DNA of 64,000 nt from Chryseobacterium sp. SORGH_AS_0447 (GCF_030818695.1 NZ_JAUTAR010000001.1:1544501-1608500); one strand, 5' to 3'. Shown: positions 34,190-43,141, counted from the first letter of the stretch. Notes: generated by a model from the letters alone, not told the origin. A program made the numbers and translations.

Positions 34190-34641
34190 AATTCTGTAAA
34201 ATTCATATTGCAATCCTGATCAGTTTAGTCATATTTTTAATATCACTGACACAAGATTGTATGACCTATCAATATTTCAGATCGGTTGAGTATCCGTCAT
34301 TTTACGCCTTATTATTCGGCTGGATGCATTTTGGCGGCGGCGGATTTTCAGAGGGCTGTATTTGGTTGGCTAATCCTTTTTATTTTACAGGCTTATTTTT
34401 ACTGTACAAGAAAAAAGTTAATACTACTGTTTTGTCACTTATTGTTTCTTCTGTTTTGGCTTTGTTGTTTCTTAGTTTTGAAAATTTGACTATGACCAAA
34501 AGCGGAAGAATCGCACCGATTATTAAATTAAGTTCAGGATATTTTCTGTGGCTGATAGCCATTTTATTCGCTGCATTTTCTTCGATTTATTTGAAATTAA
34601 AAAAATGGACTTCAAAAAATATCAATAGGAACGGGCTTTAG
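34186..34641 (+). CDS. Membrane protein with four spans
   Basis: 151 residues starting at GTG 34186, overlapping the DinB stop codon as GTGA. Hydrophobic spans lie at about 7-22, 36-55, 64-76, 79-96 and 116-137. No family recognised. The last residues (NRNGL) and the stop codon TAG are contributed by a REP-like palindrome at 34630-34648, so the natural C-terminus may have been altered by that insertion, or the palindrome serves as terminator. Confidence 0.7.
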   Translation: MKFCKIHIAILISLVIFLISLTQDCMTYQYFRSVEYPSFYALLFGWMHFGGGGFSEGCIWLANPFYFTGLFLLYKKKVNTTVLSLIVSSVLALLFLSFENLTMTKSGRIAPIIKLSSGYFLWLIAILFAAFSSIYLKLKKWTSKNINRNGL

Positions 34642-34684
34642 CCCGTTTTTTCTATTATGTTATTCTTTCGGCTTTAGCCAAAAT
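34626..34684. repeat. REP-like palindromes and terminator
   Basis: AACGGGCTTTAGCCCGTT with T tract at 34630-34650, then CGGCTTTAGCCA at 34669-34680. Both carry the GGCTTTAGCC core; similar cores recur after the transposase remnant. Confidence 0.7.
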
Positions 34685-34720
34685 TTAAAAATAATTTATA
34701 TTTTTGGCAAAACAACACAA

Positions 34721-35145
34721 ATGCCTTTTATTAAAATTTATATCCATCTCGTTTTTCAACGAAAAATAGAATTCCGTTTTTCAATACTTCAGCATTAAGG
34801 GTGAAAGTCTGGAAACATATTAAAGAAAATGCTTCGGAAAAGGGGATTTATATAGATATGGTCAATGGATTTTCTGATCATTGCCATTGCTTAATTTCTT
34901 TAGGTTCGAATCAGAATATAGAAAAAGTTGTTCAGTTGATCAAAGGGGAATCTTCTTTCTGGATTAATAAAAATCAACTGACCCCGGAGAAATTTGCCTG
35001 GCAGGATGAATATTTTGCGGTTTCCATTTCTGAATCCATGCTTGAGCCGGTAAGGAATTACATCAGAAATCAGGAAATCCACCATACAAAACAGACTTTT
35101 GAACAAGAATACTTAAGGTTTAAGGAGAAGTACGGTTTTGAATAA
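34721..35145 (+). pseudogene. REP-associated tyrosine transposase (Y1_Tnp), frameshifted
   Basis: The 5' part, MPFIKIYIHLVF from ATG 34721, is in one frame. From 34759 the protein continues in another frame: TKNRIPFFNTSALRVKVWKH and then the ORF from 34801. One T is missing from the TTTTT run at 34752-34756; restoring it rejoins LVFSTKNRIPF. The catalytic HUH-type segment GFSDHCHCLISL and the later Tyr in VRNYIRNQEIHH are present. These proteins move or maintain REP palindromes, and REP-like elements lie on both sides (34626-34684, 35146-35359). Confidence 0.88.
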
Positions 35146-35369
35146 GTTTCGGCTGAAGCCAATGGAATAATTCTTTTGGTAAACGGGCTTCCTTCGACAA
35201 GCTCAGGATGACATTGCCCGTTTCTATTGATATATATAGTTTGCAGTATTATAACCAAACAAAAGTCATAAACGAAATTTCATTCCTTTTGTTTTTAAGA
35301 TATTCATTTGGCACAATTCCATAGATTTTTTATCTTTGAAAACCGGCTGAAGCCCGGTATTACTCACTT
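35146..35369. repeat. REP-like remnants downstream of the RAYT relic
   Basis: TTTCGGCTGAAGCCAA (35148-35163), a CGGGCTTCCTTCGACAAGC segment followed by GCCCGTTTCTATTGATA (about 35184-35233), and ACCGGCTGAAGCCCGGT (35342-35358). All share the GGCT(T/G)AAGCC type core. No gene is visible in the spacer. Confidence 0.6.
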
Positions 35370-35918
35370 ATGGAAAACATCATCAACATATTAAAATCCG
35401 GCGGAACCATTCTTTACCCGACTGATACGATCTGGGGAATCGGATGTGATGCGACGAATATAGAAGCCGTCAATAAAATTTTTGAAATCAAAAAACGGGA
35501 AAAGAACAAATCCATGATCATCCTCGTAGAATCGGAAAAAAGGCTGCAGGATCTGGTAGACGTTCCGGAGATGGCCTGGGAGATTATCGATCTGAGCGAA
35601 AAGCCGGTGACGATTGTTTACGAAAATCCCCGTGGCCTGCCGAAAGAGCTGTTGGCGGAGGATGGAAGCATCGGGATCCGTTTGGTGAAGAATGAGTTCT
35701 GTAAGAAATTAATTACCAAGCTTAATAAACCTCTGGTTTCAACATCAGCCAACTTCAGCGGTGAAAAAAGCCCGCTTACATTTTCGGATATCTCTCCGAA
35801 AATGATTGAGATGGTGGATTATGCCGTGGAAGAGGACCGCGAAAAAGTATCTAAATATTCCGGATCATCGGTTATCAAAATCTGGCACGACAACAGAATA
35901 AAAGTGCTTCGCGAATAA
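35370..35918 (+). CDS. L-threonylcarbamoyladenylate synthase (TsaC/Sua5/YrdC)
   Basis: 182 residues, the short TsaC-like length. SGGTILYPTDTIWGIGCDA at 10-28, the KxR motif in IKKREKNKSM (about 41-50), SIGIRLV and STSANFSGE are family hallmarks of the threonylcarbamoyl-AMP site. It starts the synthesis of t6A37 in tRNAs reading ANN codons. The next gene, cca, is also a tRNA enzyme, separated by a structured leader. Confidence 0.93.
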   Translation: MENIINILKSGGTILYPTDTIWGIGCDATNIEAVNKIFEIKKREKNKSMIILVESEKRLQDLVDVPEMAWEIIDLSEKPVTIVYENPRGLPKELLAEDGSIGIRLVKNEFCKKLITKLNKPLVSTSANFSGEKSPLTFSDISPKMIEMVDYAVEEDREKVSKYSGSSVIKIWHDNRIKVLRE

Positions 35919-35934
35919 AAGAAAAGATTTTAAT

Positions 35935-36091
35935 TATCTTTGCAGAATAATATAACCATTAAGAAGCCGGAGGTTTGGTTTTTAACCTGAATATCCGATT
36001 TCTTAATGGTTTTACATTAGATAACGTAAAGATCCTATCAGTATTGGATTGTAGTTTCGTTATCTGAAACCTATTATCTAAACCTAAAAAA
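35935..36091 (+). promoter_or_regulatory. -7 box and structured leader before cca
   Basis: TATCTTTG at 35935-35942 fits a -7 box with transcription starting near 35948. The leader of about 145 bases folds into a long hairpin with 12-bp perfect arms AACCATTAAGAA (35954-35965) and its complement (36000-36011), with AGGTT/AACCT inside (35971-35988). A second hairpin has arms AGATAACG (36019-36026) and CGTTATCT (36058-36065). It matches no riboswitch class that I know. Confidence 0.5.
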
Positions 36092-37513
36092 ATGTTCATT
36101 AATTTAAATCAGAATAAAAACCTGAAACTTTTCAAAATCATTTCGGAGGTTGCCTCCCGGAACAATCAGTCCGTATACGTTGTCGGAGGTTATGTGCGGG
36201 ATTTGCTGATGAAAAGAAAAGCATCTACGGATATTGATTTTGTGACTGAACAGAGCGGCATCGAGCTGGCGCAAAACGTCGGAAAGGAAATAGATCCTAA
36301 AATGAAGGTTTCGGTTTTTAAAACCTACGGTACCGCCATGATCAGATACAAAGATCTCGAACTTGAATTTGTGGGAGCGAGAAAAGAAAGCTATACCGAA
36401 AACAGCCGCAAGCCGGAAGTGGAAGGCGGGACCATTGAGGACGACCAGAAGAGAAGGGATTTTACCGTTAACGCCATGGCCATTTCTCTGAACGAAAATA
36501 ATTTCGGTGAGCTGATTGATCCCTTCAATGGAGTGGAGGATCTGGAAAAGGGAATTCTGAGAACCCCTTTGGAACCGGCGCAGACATACTCTGATGATCC
36601 GTTGAGGATGATGCGGGCCATCCGTTTTGCTTCAACGCTGCAGTTTCAAATTGAAGATCAGTCTTTGGAAGCGATCAGACAGGAAGCAGAGCGGATAAAA
36701 ATCGTTTCCCGGGAAAGAATCATGGTGGAATTCAATAAAATCATGCTTTCCCAAAAGCCGTCAGTCGGGCTGAAACTCATGGAGCAGACCGGACTAATGA
36801 AACTTATTATTCCCGAACTGATTGATCTGAAAGGAGTAGAGGAGGTCGAAGGGCAGACCCATAAAGATAATTTTTATCACACTCTGGAAGTGGTGGATAA
36901 CATTTCGGAAAACACCGATAACCTGTGGCTGAGATGGTCGGCACTGTTACATGACATCGGAAAAGCACCGACGAAAAAATTTGTAGAAGGAACAGGCTGG
37001 ACTTTCCACGGACATGAGTTTTTGGGTTCCAAAATGGTAAAAACATTATTTCAGCGATTGAAGCTGCCGTTGGGTCCGGATATGAAATATGTCCAGAAAA
37101 TGGTTAAGCTCTCCTCGCGTCCGATAGCTCTGATTACCGATGATGCTTCGGATTCTGCTCTGAGAAGATTGCTTTTTGATGCCGGAGAAGATATGGAAGA
37201 CCTGTTTACCCTTTGCAAAGCCGATATCACGACCAAAAATTCCAGGAAACAGGAAAAATTCAAGAAGAATTTCGAGTATGTAGCGGTAAAAATCAAAGAA
37301 GTGGAAGAAAAAGACCAAGTGCGGAATTTCCAGCCACCGATTTCCGGAGAAGAAATCATGGCCATGTTCAACCTCAAGCCAGGCCGTGAAATTGGTATTT
37401 TAAAGGAAAAAGTAAAAGAGGCCATTCTGGAAGGAGAGATTGGCAATGACAGTGAAGAAGCTAAAAGGTTCGTCATTGCCGAAGCAGAAAAGCTGGGATT
37501 GGCATTGGTTTAA
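36092..37513 (+). CDS. cca: CCA tRNA nucleotidyltransferase with HD domain
   Basis: 473 residues. The nucleotidyltransferase head has VVGGYVRDLLM and the metal-binding DxD at Asp47 and Asp49 in STDIDFV. RRDFTVNAMA and the RNA-binding neck DPLRMMRAIRFASTLQF follow. A C-terminal HD domain has WSALLHDIGKAPTK and GHEFLGSKM. It adds or repairs the 3' CCA of tRNAs. Longer than bacterial class II CCA enzymes lacking HD, in line with Bacteroidota homologues. Confidence 0.93.
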   Translation: MFINLNQNKNLKLFKIISEVASRNNQSVYVVGGYVRDLLMKRKASTDIDFVTEQSGIELAQNVGKEIDPKMKVSVFKTYGTAMIRYKDLELEFVGARKESYTENSRKPEVEGGTIEDDQKRRDFTVNAMAISLNENNFGELIDPFNGVEDLEKGILRTPLEPAQTYSDDPLRMMRAIRFASTLQFQIEDQSLEAIRQEAERIKIVSRERIMVEFNKIMLSQKPSVGLKLMEQTGLMKLIIPELIDLKGVEEVEGQTHKDNFYHTLEVVDNISENTDNLWLRWSALLHDIGKAPTKKFVEGTGWTFHGHEFLGSKMVKTLFQRLKLPLGPDMKYVQKMVKLSSRPIALITDDASDSALRRLLFDAGEDMEDLFTLCKADITTKNSRKQEKFKKNFEYVAVKIKEVEEKDQVRNFQPPISGEEIMAMFNLKPGREIGILKEKVKEAILEGEIGNDSEEAKRFVIAEAEKLGLALV

Positions 37514-37572
37514 CGGATTCTTATTTAATAAATTTTAAAGCAATGGATTTTTAATCTGTTGCTTTTTTTAAC

Positions 37573-37606
37573 AAAAAATCCGGGCGGCTCTCAGGAACCG
37601 CCCGGA
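37573..37606. terminator. Terminator between cca and the B12-uptake operon
   Basis: CCGGGCGG/CCGCCCGG stem (37580-37587, 37598-37605). On the minus strand it is followed by ATTTTTTG, so it mainly ends the btuB operon; it also lies after cca. Confidence 0.85.
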
Positions 37607-37663
37607 AAAAACACAAATGATGAAAAAAAATTAAATGAAATATTCTCGCTGTAAAGCGGAATA

Positions 37664-38740
37664 TTAGTTTTTATAGAATCCGTTGGTCGCGATTCCTGTA
37701 TTGAAAGAGGTTAACAATGAACCGTTGTTTGCATTGTAAACCGATACTTTGCTGTCTGAAGTAAATGTTTTCGCATCGGCGATGTATAATCTTCCGTCGA
37801 TGACATTGAATCCGTAGAGGTTGGTAATACCTGTTAAAGAAACAAGCGCAGCCGTAGGCGCAGTAGTAGCCGTGATGCTCATCGAATATACTTTGCTGTA
37901 ATCTACAAAATAAAACTTATCGGAATCAATTTTCAGCCTTTGTACCTGAGGAATGGTAGTCAGCGTTGTCGTCTGATAAGCTCCTGTAGCCGTATTGATC
38001 TTATAAATATAAGAAGCGGTATCGCTGGACGTAAGAACATACGCAGATCCGTTGTAAGATACAAGGTCTTTGATAATCGCTCCGTTGTTCGGTAAGCTTA
38101 CCGTAGCGGAAACCGAGTTATTGGAAGGACTGATGATCGTAACGGTATTTCCGGTTGGGTGACTTGCGTAAGGAGGAGTAGAGTCATAATAAACACCGTC
38201 GGTCTGTACCACGATATTTCCTCCGGCTTCAACTACTTTCTCCGCGTATCGGTCGAAATTGATGCTCTTTACAAAGGTATTGTCCCCTGAGTTATAAACA
38301 TTGATTTTCTTTACCGATCCGAAATTATTGTTGGTTACATAATATTGGTTTCCTGAAAATGCAATATATCTCGGGTTATCAAGATTTGAAGTAACGGTCG
38401 TCTGCTTTTTAAAAGTGGATCTGTTAACGATCTCAATCTTATTGGGCGTATTCATCACAAGATAAGCATTGTCCCCTTTGAAACCGATCGTCTGCAGAAC
38501 GTTACCTAAAATTTCTTTGTTGTTGTTTGCGGCGTAGATTCCGTTCTGTAAAACGGCAAGGTCGTTGCTTACATAAGAAACATCAGAAGTTGGTGTGGTG
38601 AACCCTCCTTCATTGGCAATGATAATACCGTTGGTATAATCTGTTTTTTGTGTTTCCATCACAAATTCGTCATCGCTACAGGCAATGTTGAACAACAGGG
38701 CCGAAGCAAATGCAAGAGATAAAATTTTTCTGATTTTCAT
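37664..38740 (-). CDS. BtuG-like beta-propeller lipoprotein (YncE/DUF5074-like)
   Basis: 358 residues with a lipoprotein signal (LLFNIACSDDE, Cys21) and then about seven propeller blades, for example GNVLQTIGFKGDNAYLVMN, PRYIAFSGNQYYVTN and GAIIKDLVSYNGSAYVLTS. In Bacteroides, surface beta-propeller lipoproteins named BtuG bind cobalamin very tightly and cap BtuB. This gene follows btuB by 10 bases behind a cobalamin riboswitch, which strongly suggests the same function. Identity to BtuG at residue level cannot be judged here. Confidence 0.82.
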   Translation of the reverse strand: MKIRKILSLAFASALLFNIACSDDEFVMETQKTDYTNGIIIANEGGFTTPTSDVSYVSNDLAVLQNGIYAANNNKEILGNVLQTIGFKGDNAYLVMNTPNKIEIVNRSTFKKQTTVTSNLDNPRYIAFSGNQYYVTNNNFGSVKKINVYNSGDNTFVKSINFDRYAEKVVEAGGNIVVQTDGVYYDSTPPYASHPTGNTVTIISPSNNSVSATVSLPNNGAIIKDLVSYNGSAYVLTSSDTASYIYKINTATGAYQTTTLTTIPQVQRLKIDSDKFYFVDYSKVYSMSITATTAPTAALVSLTGITNLYGFNVIDGRLYIADAKTFTSDSKVSVYNANNGSLLTSFNTGIATNGFYKN

Positions 38741-38750
38741 TTATTTTTAT

Positions 38751-40580
38751 TTAAAAATTAATATTCAAATAGACGCTGTAATTCCTTTTAGGCAGCGGAT
38801 AAAAAGCGGTGGTCTGATAGATTTCGTTAAATATATTGTTCACCTTACCGCCGATCGTGTAATGCTTAAGGAAAGTTCCTGAAATTCCGGCATTCATTAC
38901 GAAATACGGTTCGATGGCAGCACTTCTTTTTTCTTCGCTGTCGGCATACGTAAGCCCGTTGTACATTCCCTGTACATAAACTTTCATAAAAGAATAGCGG
39001 TAATCGATATTCCCGAAAAACTTGTGAAGCGGAACATACATCATCTGCTTATCCGTTTCCAGATTGGTGGATTTTGTATACGAATAACCCAGGTTGGACC
39101 TTAATACATGTTTCCCGAATTTTCTTTCGTATTCGATTTGGGATTCAAGCCCGTAAGACTGAACTTTATAGGTGTTTACCGGCGAATAATATCCCATACT
39201 TCCCGGAAGCCAGGTAATCATGTTGGTGATCCTGATGTAATAGGGGGTCAGCATAAGCTTTACACCGGCAATGGTAAACTGGTTTTTCAGATCAAACTGA
39301 TAGGCAGTTTCGGGTTTCAGATCAAGATTTCCGCCGGGTTGCCAGTACAGGTCATTAAAGGACGGATACCTGAAATTTTTAGCAGCATTCAGGTTAAGAT
39401 TGTACCATCTCGTCATGTTCCAGTTTCCCGAAAAAGAAAGCAGAACCGGAGTGCTGTAATCTTCAACAAAATCTTTTTTGATCCCTGCTTCGAAGCGTAA
39501 ATCTTTTGTTGCAAAATACCGTAGTAATCCGGCTAAGGAACCCACATTCCGACTGACATTTTTAATGCCGCTCATGTAGCCTTCTCCTTTATTTACCTGA
39601 AATTCCCCGATGATATTGATGTTCCATTTCGGATCGAGGAAATAATTGAAATCATTCTTCAGGATATAATTTTTACCCGCTCCGCCGCTGCTTTTTGGGC
39701 GGTCGATATTATCGAAATACTGGAAATTTTCTTCCGTATAGGCCGCACGGAATACGTTGTTCAGCTTAGAAGTATTCCAGTCCCAGATAAGGAGGCTTCT
39801 CACATTCTGGGTTTCATATTTGGTTTTGGTCTGGCTGTCGAAAAATACGGGAAAATGCTGGTTTCCGTTGAAAAATTCAGAAATCCATGAAACCTGATGA
39901 TGCGGTGCTATTTTATAAGCCGCTGCAAAATTAAAATTCGTATTCGAGTATTCCCCGTTTCGGTTGATATAATTCCTCGATTCTTCCACTTCATAATCAT
40001 TTTCACTCACCGAGTAATTCCCCGACAGTTTAAAGCTGAATTTATTGTTGGAATACGAAGCTTTTGCAAAATTATTATACGTATCGAACGACGCTGCTTC
40101 GGAAAAAAGGGAAGCATGCAGCCCTTTGTTAAAATCAAGGCTGTTGTTGAGGTGTACCGTTCCACCGACCGCGCCGCTTCCGTAAATAACGCCTACACTT
40201 CCGGCTTTTACCTCAAGCTGGTCGAATCCCATCGACGGAATATTGTTTACGTCTCCCTGACCTAAAAACTGCGAATTAATATTAATGCCGTTCCATACAA
40301 AAGCCGTTTGTCCGGCACTGGTCCCGCGAAACGAAGGTGACGAAACCGCACCCCGTCCGTTTTCTTTAATATAAACCTGGGACTGGAAACGCAATATTTC
40401 GGAAAGGTTGGTTGAGTTTTTCTCGGCGTCTTCCGGACGGATGGTGTTCACTTTATGGAAAAGCTTCACCTTGCTCATCTGGTTATCGAAAACATACACG
40501 GTATCGATAGCTGTCTCCTGTGCAAAAAGAAAACAACCGTAAGACGAAAAAAGCAGTACGAGCGATTTTTTTATATCCAT
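38751..40580 (-). CDS. btuB: TonB-dependent outer-membrane cobalamin receptor BtuB
   Basis: 609 residues with a signal peptide ending FLFAQ, a TonB-box-like IDTVYVF, a plug domain (about 45-160; SEILRFQSQVYIKENG, SFRGTSAGQTAFVWNGINI, VGVIYGSGAVGGTVHL) and a 22-strand barrel ending in the aromatic YSVYLNINF. The size and plug match BtuB-type receptors. The cobalamin riboswitch immediately upstream identifies the ligand as cobalamin or another corrinoid. It works with the following BtuG-like lipoprotein; inner-membrane BtuCDF genes are not in the window. Confidence 0.93.
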   Translation of the reverse strand: MDIKKSLVLLFSSYGCFLFAQETAIDTVYVFDNQMSKVKLFHKVNTIRPEDAEKNSTNLSEILRFQSQVYIKENGRGAVSSPSFRGTSAGQTAFVWNGININSQFLGQGDVNNIPSMGFDQLEVKAGSVGVIYGSGAVGGTVHLNNSLDFNKGLHASLFSEAASFDTYNNFAKASYSNNKFSFKLSGNYSVSENDYEVEESRNYINRNGEYSNTNFNFAAAYKIAPHHQVSWISEFFNGNQHFPVFFDSQTKTKYETQNVRSLLIWDWNTSKLNNVFRAAYTEENFQYFDNIDRPKSSGGAGKNYILKNDFNYFLDPKWNINIIGEFQVNKGEGYMSGIKNVSRNVGSLAGLLRYFATKDLRFEAGIKKDFVEDYSTPVLLSFSGNWNMTRWYNLNLNAAKNFRYPSFNDLYWQPGGNLDLKPETAYQFDLKNQFTIAGVKLMLTPYYIRITNMITWLPGSMGYYSPVNTYKVQSYGLESQIEYERKFGKHVLRSNLGYSYTKSTNLETDKQMMYVPLHKFFGNIDYRYSFMKVYVQGMYNGLTYADSEEKRSAAIEPYFVMNAGISGTFLKHYTIGGKVNNIFNEIYQTTAFYPLPKRNYSVYLNINF

Positions 40581-40623
40581 TATTTTTTTGCCCTTCCTCC
40601 GAAAGCAATTATTTTAAAATTAG

Positions 40624-40772
40624 ATTCTGGCAGGTCTCCTGACTTTCGCTTTCTACACCTTCCCGTTTGCACAGTGGTTTGTCGTAGAAATCTTTTGCGC
40701 GATCTACAGTTGCGGGGACAGTTCGGGATTTTCACCCGATTCCCTTTTCATTCCAAATGATTGGAAACCAAA
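40624..40772 (-). promoter_or_regulatory. Cobalamin riboswitch (AdoCbl)
   Basis: On the minus strand: GGGAATCGGGTGAAAATCCC, then AACTGTCCCCGCAACTGTA, and the B12 box AGTCAGGAGACCTGCC (40628-40643). These are the conserved blocks of the cobalamin riboswitch in the right order and spacing. Downstream, GGAGGAAGGGC lies a short way before the btuB ATG, so repression may act by hiding the ribosome site. Confidence 0.96.
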
Positions 40773-40779
40773 ATTTTTG

Positions 40780-40809
40780 CAAAGATAAACTTATTCACCG
40801 GAAAAGCAA
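40780..40809 (-). promoter_or_regulatory. Promoter of the btuB operon
   Basis: Minus strand TTG (40809-40807), 19 bases, TATCTTTG (40787-40780), placing the start of transcription just before the riboswitch. Confidence 0.8.
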
Positions 40810-40917
40810 ATCCCCGGACCCAATAGCTTCAAACTGTGGTATCAGCACAATGTAAACATCCGCAAATAAAAGAAACTGCCCTCCATAAAAAACGTTTGCT
40901 AAATTCCCTGCCTATTT

Positions 40918-40993
40918 CCCACCACACCCTCAAACCCCCAAAACCCTCAAACCCCCAAAACCCTCAAACTCCCAAAAACCCCAAAACCCTCCA
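40918..40993 (-). repeat. Telomere-like G-rich tandem repeat, G-quadruplex candidate
   Basis: The minus strand reads repeated GAGGGTTTTGGGGGTTT units, with at least eight G runs of three or more separated by 3-4 T. The plus strand is (A)AACCCTCAAACCCCC-like. No protein-coding sense is likely. Confidence 0.8.
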
Positions 40994-41049
40994 ACGCTTA
41001 CACCCACAACCCTTTAAAATATCAGGAGCTGTTTCCCGCTATCCACTGT

Positions 41050-41400
41050 ATCTTTTTTGTTACAGTCTCCGCGCTGCTCCGCCTGCAACAAAAAAGGATG
41101 CCGTTTCTATCGGGGCTAAAAACCCGGGATAGGATGGCTTCGAGAGCCTCTGCCACCCTCAGAACCAGACGCGTTCAATTATAAAAAAGAGAATCATGGA
41201 GATCAGAAAACCATGCGCAATCCATTTTCTATTACAGGAGTAGAAGGTTTTAAAGAAAAATTTAGACAAAGTAATTTGAAAGCAAAATACTCGACAGGAT
41301 GAATTCACGATCCTCAGCTATCTTACAACAATTTACTTTTTATTGATAAAAAATAAACCCTAAAAAATATGCGCTGTCTATTCCCCTCCGGCCGGAGGGG
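41050..41400. repeat. Intergenic palindromic elements
   Basis: An imperfect 16-bp inverted repeat (41050-41065 with 41083-41098, ATCTTTTTTGTTACAG type) surrounds a GC-rich loop, followed by CTATC/GATAG arms at 41107-41132. A perfect 18-bp palindrome CCCCTCCGGCCGGAGGGG is at 41383-41400. They look like dispersed palindromic elements; no gene is supported between btuB's promoter and cdd apart from an unconvincing 29-codon frame near 41212. Confidence 0.55.
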
Positions 41401-41472
41401 TGGATAAATTTTCAGAGAAAATTTAGACGGGGCGGTTTAAAAAGTAAGCAGAAAAATTAACGAAATAAAAAG

Positions 41473-41955
41473 CTACAGGAAAGTAGCATCAAAATAAAAC
41501 GGCAGCAGATCCTTAATGGCATGCACTTTCACCACTTCTTCATTCATGCTCGAAAAATAGAGTTCGATATTCTCCTGCTGCTTGGTTTCGTATTCCATCA
41601 GGCTTTGCCTGCATGCGCCGCACGGCGGAATCGGCGGGTTTTTCTCGTGAAATTCCTTCGGGCCGCCCACCACAAAAATCTTTTTGATCTTTACATCCGG
41701 AAAGTTGGCTGCGATCCAGAACAAAGCCGTTCGCTCCGCGCAAAGCCCGGAAGGATAAGCCGCATTCTCCTGATTGTTTCCCGAGTACATTTCACCGTTT
41801 TCCAACAACACCGAACAGCCCACCAGGAAATTGGAGTAGGGAGCATAGGCATTTTCGCGTGCTTCTTTAGCTCTTTCGAACAATTTTTTCTCAATATCGT
41901 TCAGCTCACTGCTATTCTTAAAATATTCGTAACTGATCTGAGTTTCTTTTTTCAT
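41473..41955 (-). CDS. cdd: Cytidine deaminase
   Basis: 160 residues from ATG at 41955 (MKKETQISYEYF); the open extension to 42030 has no family likeness. Homotetrameric CDA features: APYSNFLVGCSVLLENG, the catalytic CAERTA with Cys and Glu, and PPIPPCGACRQSLMEY with the two other zinc cysteines. It deaminates cytidine and deoxycytidine in pyrimidine salvage. Divergent from the OYE gene. Confidence 0.95.
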   Translation of the reverse strand: MKKETQISYEYFKNSSELNDIEKKLFERAKEARENAYAPYSNFLVGCSVLLENGEMYSGNNQENAAYPSGLCAERTALFWIAANFPDVKIKKIFVVGGPKEFHEKNPPIPPCGACRQSLMEYETKQQENIELYFSSMNEEVVKVHAIKDLLPFYFDATFL

Positions 41956-42057
41956 ATATTGTGGATTAAAAAAGGGGGATAAAATTATTTCTTTTTCGTG
42001 AGGTGGGCAATATAGGCCTGTTCTTTGCAACTTTCAATTTTTTAAAACCAAACTAAA

Positions 42058-43110
42058 ATGTTATATACTCCAATTAAATTCAGAAATGTTGAGTTGAAAA
42101 ACCGTTGGGTAATGTCACCCATGTGTATGTATTCCTGTGAAAACGGACTGGCGAATGACTTCCATTTTGTGCATTACGGCAGCCGGGCGCAGGGCGGAAC
42201 GGGTTTAATTATTGTTGAAGCTACCGGAGTGGAACCCCGCGGACGGATCACCAATCACTGCATGGGAATCTGGACCAATGAGCAGGCTGAAAAACTTCAG
42301 AAAATCGTAGAATTTGTTCATCAGCACTCAGAAAGCAAGATCGGGATTCAACTGGCGCATTCCGGGAGGAAAGGCTCCACCTGGAACAATGTACAGATTC
42401 CGGTAGAGGAGGGTTGGGAGACCGTAGCACCGAGTTCCATTCCTTATCATCCGAAAGAGAGAATTCCGCATGCATTAACGGTAGAAGAAGTAAAGGAGCA
42501 GGTACAGAATTTTAAGCTGGCAGCAAGAAGGGCGGCAGCGGCAGGTTTCGATGTCATTGAAATTCATGCGGCTCACGGCTATCTGCTCCACCAGTTTTTG
42601 TCGCCGCTGTCCAATATCCGGACGGATGAATACGGCGGAAGCTTTGAAAACCGGATCAGGTTCCTGTTGGAAGTGGTAGACGCCGTTAACGAAGAGCTGG
42701 ATGAAAATATAGCTTTATTTGTAAGGATTTCCGGAACAGAATATGCGGAAAATGGCTGGGATGTAGATGACAGTGTTCAATTATCGAAAATCCTGAAACA
42801 GCATAAAGTAGATTTGGTGGACGTTTCCAGCGGCGGAAATATCCACGGTGCTAAAATTGAAGTACGTGCAGGTTACCAGGTTCCTTTCGCTTCAAAAGTC
42901 CGCACGGAGGCAGAGGCCGAAACCGGAGCCGTCGGTCTGATTACAACCACGGAACAGGCGGAAGAAATCCTTCAGAAAGGAGAAGCCGATCTTATTTTTA
43001 TTGCGAGAGAAATTTTAAGGAATCCCTACAAGGCCGTTCAGGGATCTTTTGAAATGAATGAAGAATGCTTCTTCCCGCATCAATATTTAAGGGCTAAAAT
43101 CTCTACTTAA
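42058..43110 (+). CDS. Old-yellow-enzyme-type NADH:flavin oxidoreductase (YqjM/NamA-like)
   Basis: 350 residues, a TIM barrel with FMN. LKNRWVMSPMCMYSCENGLANDFHFVHYGSRAQGG carries the Cys of the YqjM class, then LAHSGRKGS, the active-site HAAHGYLLHQFLSPLSN, YGGSFENRIRFLLEV and ADLIFIAREILRNPY. It reduces activated C=C bonds with NAD(P)H. No operon partner is evident. Confidence 0.94.
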   Translation: MLYTPIKFRNVELKNRWVMSPMCMYSCENGLANDFHFVHYGSRAQGGTGLIIVEATGVEPRGRITNHCMGIWTNEQAEKLQKIVEFVHQHSESKIGIQLAHSGRKGSTWNNVQIPVEEGWETVAPSSIPYHPKERIPHALTVEEVKEQVQNFKLAARRAAAAGFDVIEIHAAHGYLLHQFLSPLSNIRTDEYGGSFENRIRFLLEVVDAVNEELDENIALFVRISGTEYAENGWDVDDSVQLSKILKQHKVDLVDVSSGGNIHGAKIEVRAGYQVPFASKVRTEAEAETGAVGLITTTEQAEEILQKGEADLIFIAREILRNPYKAVQGSFEMNEECFFPHQYLRAKIST

Positions 43111-43141
43111 TTTTATATATTTGGAAAAGAAAACCATTTAA

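Noticed and set aside
40836..41132. 98-codon Pro-rich ORF
   Set aside because: It is a translation of the A/C-rich tandem repeat and palindromic element with no domain or start signal.
41212..41301. 29-codon ORF near 41212
   Set aside because: Reads protein-like but is isolated in a repeat-rich spacer with no support.
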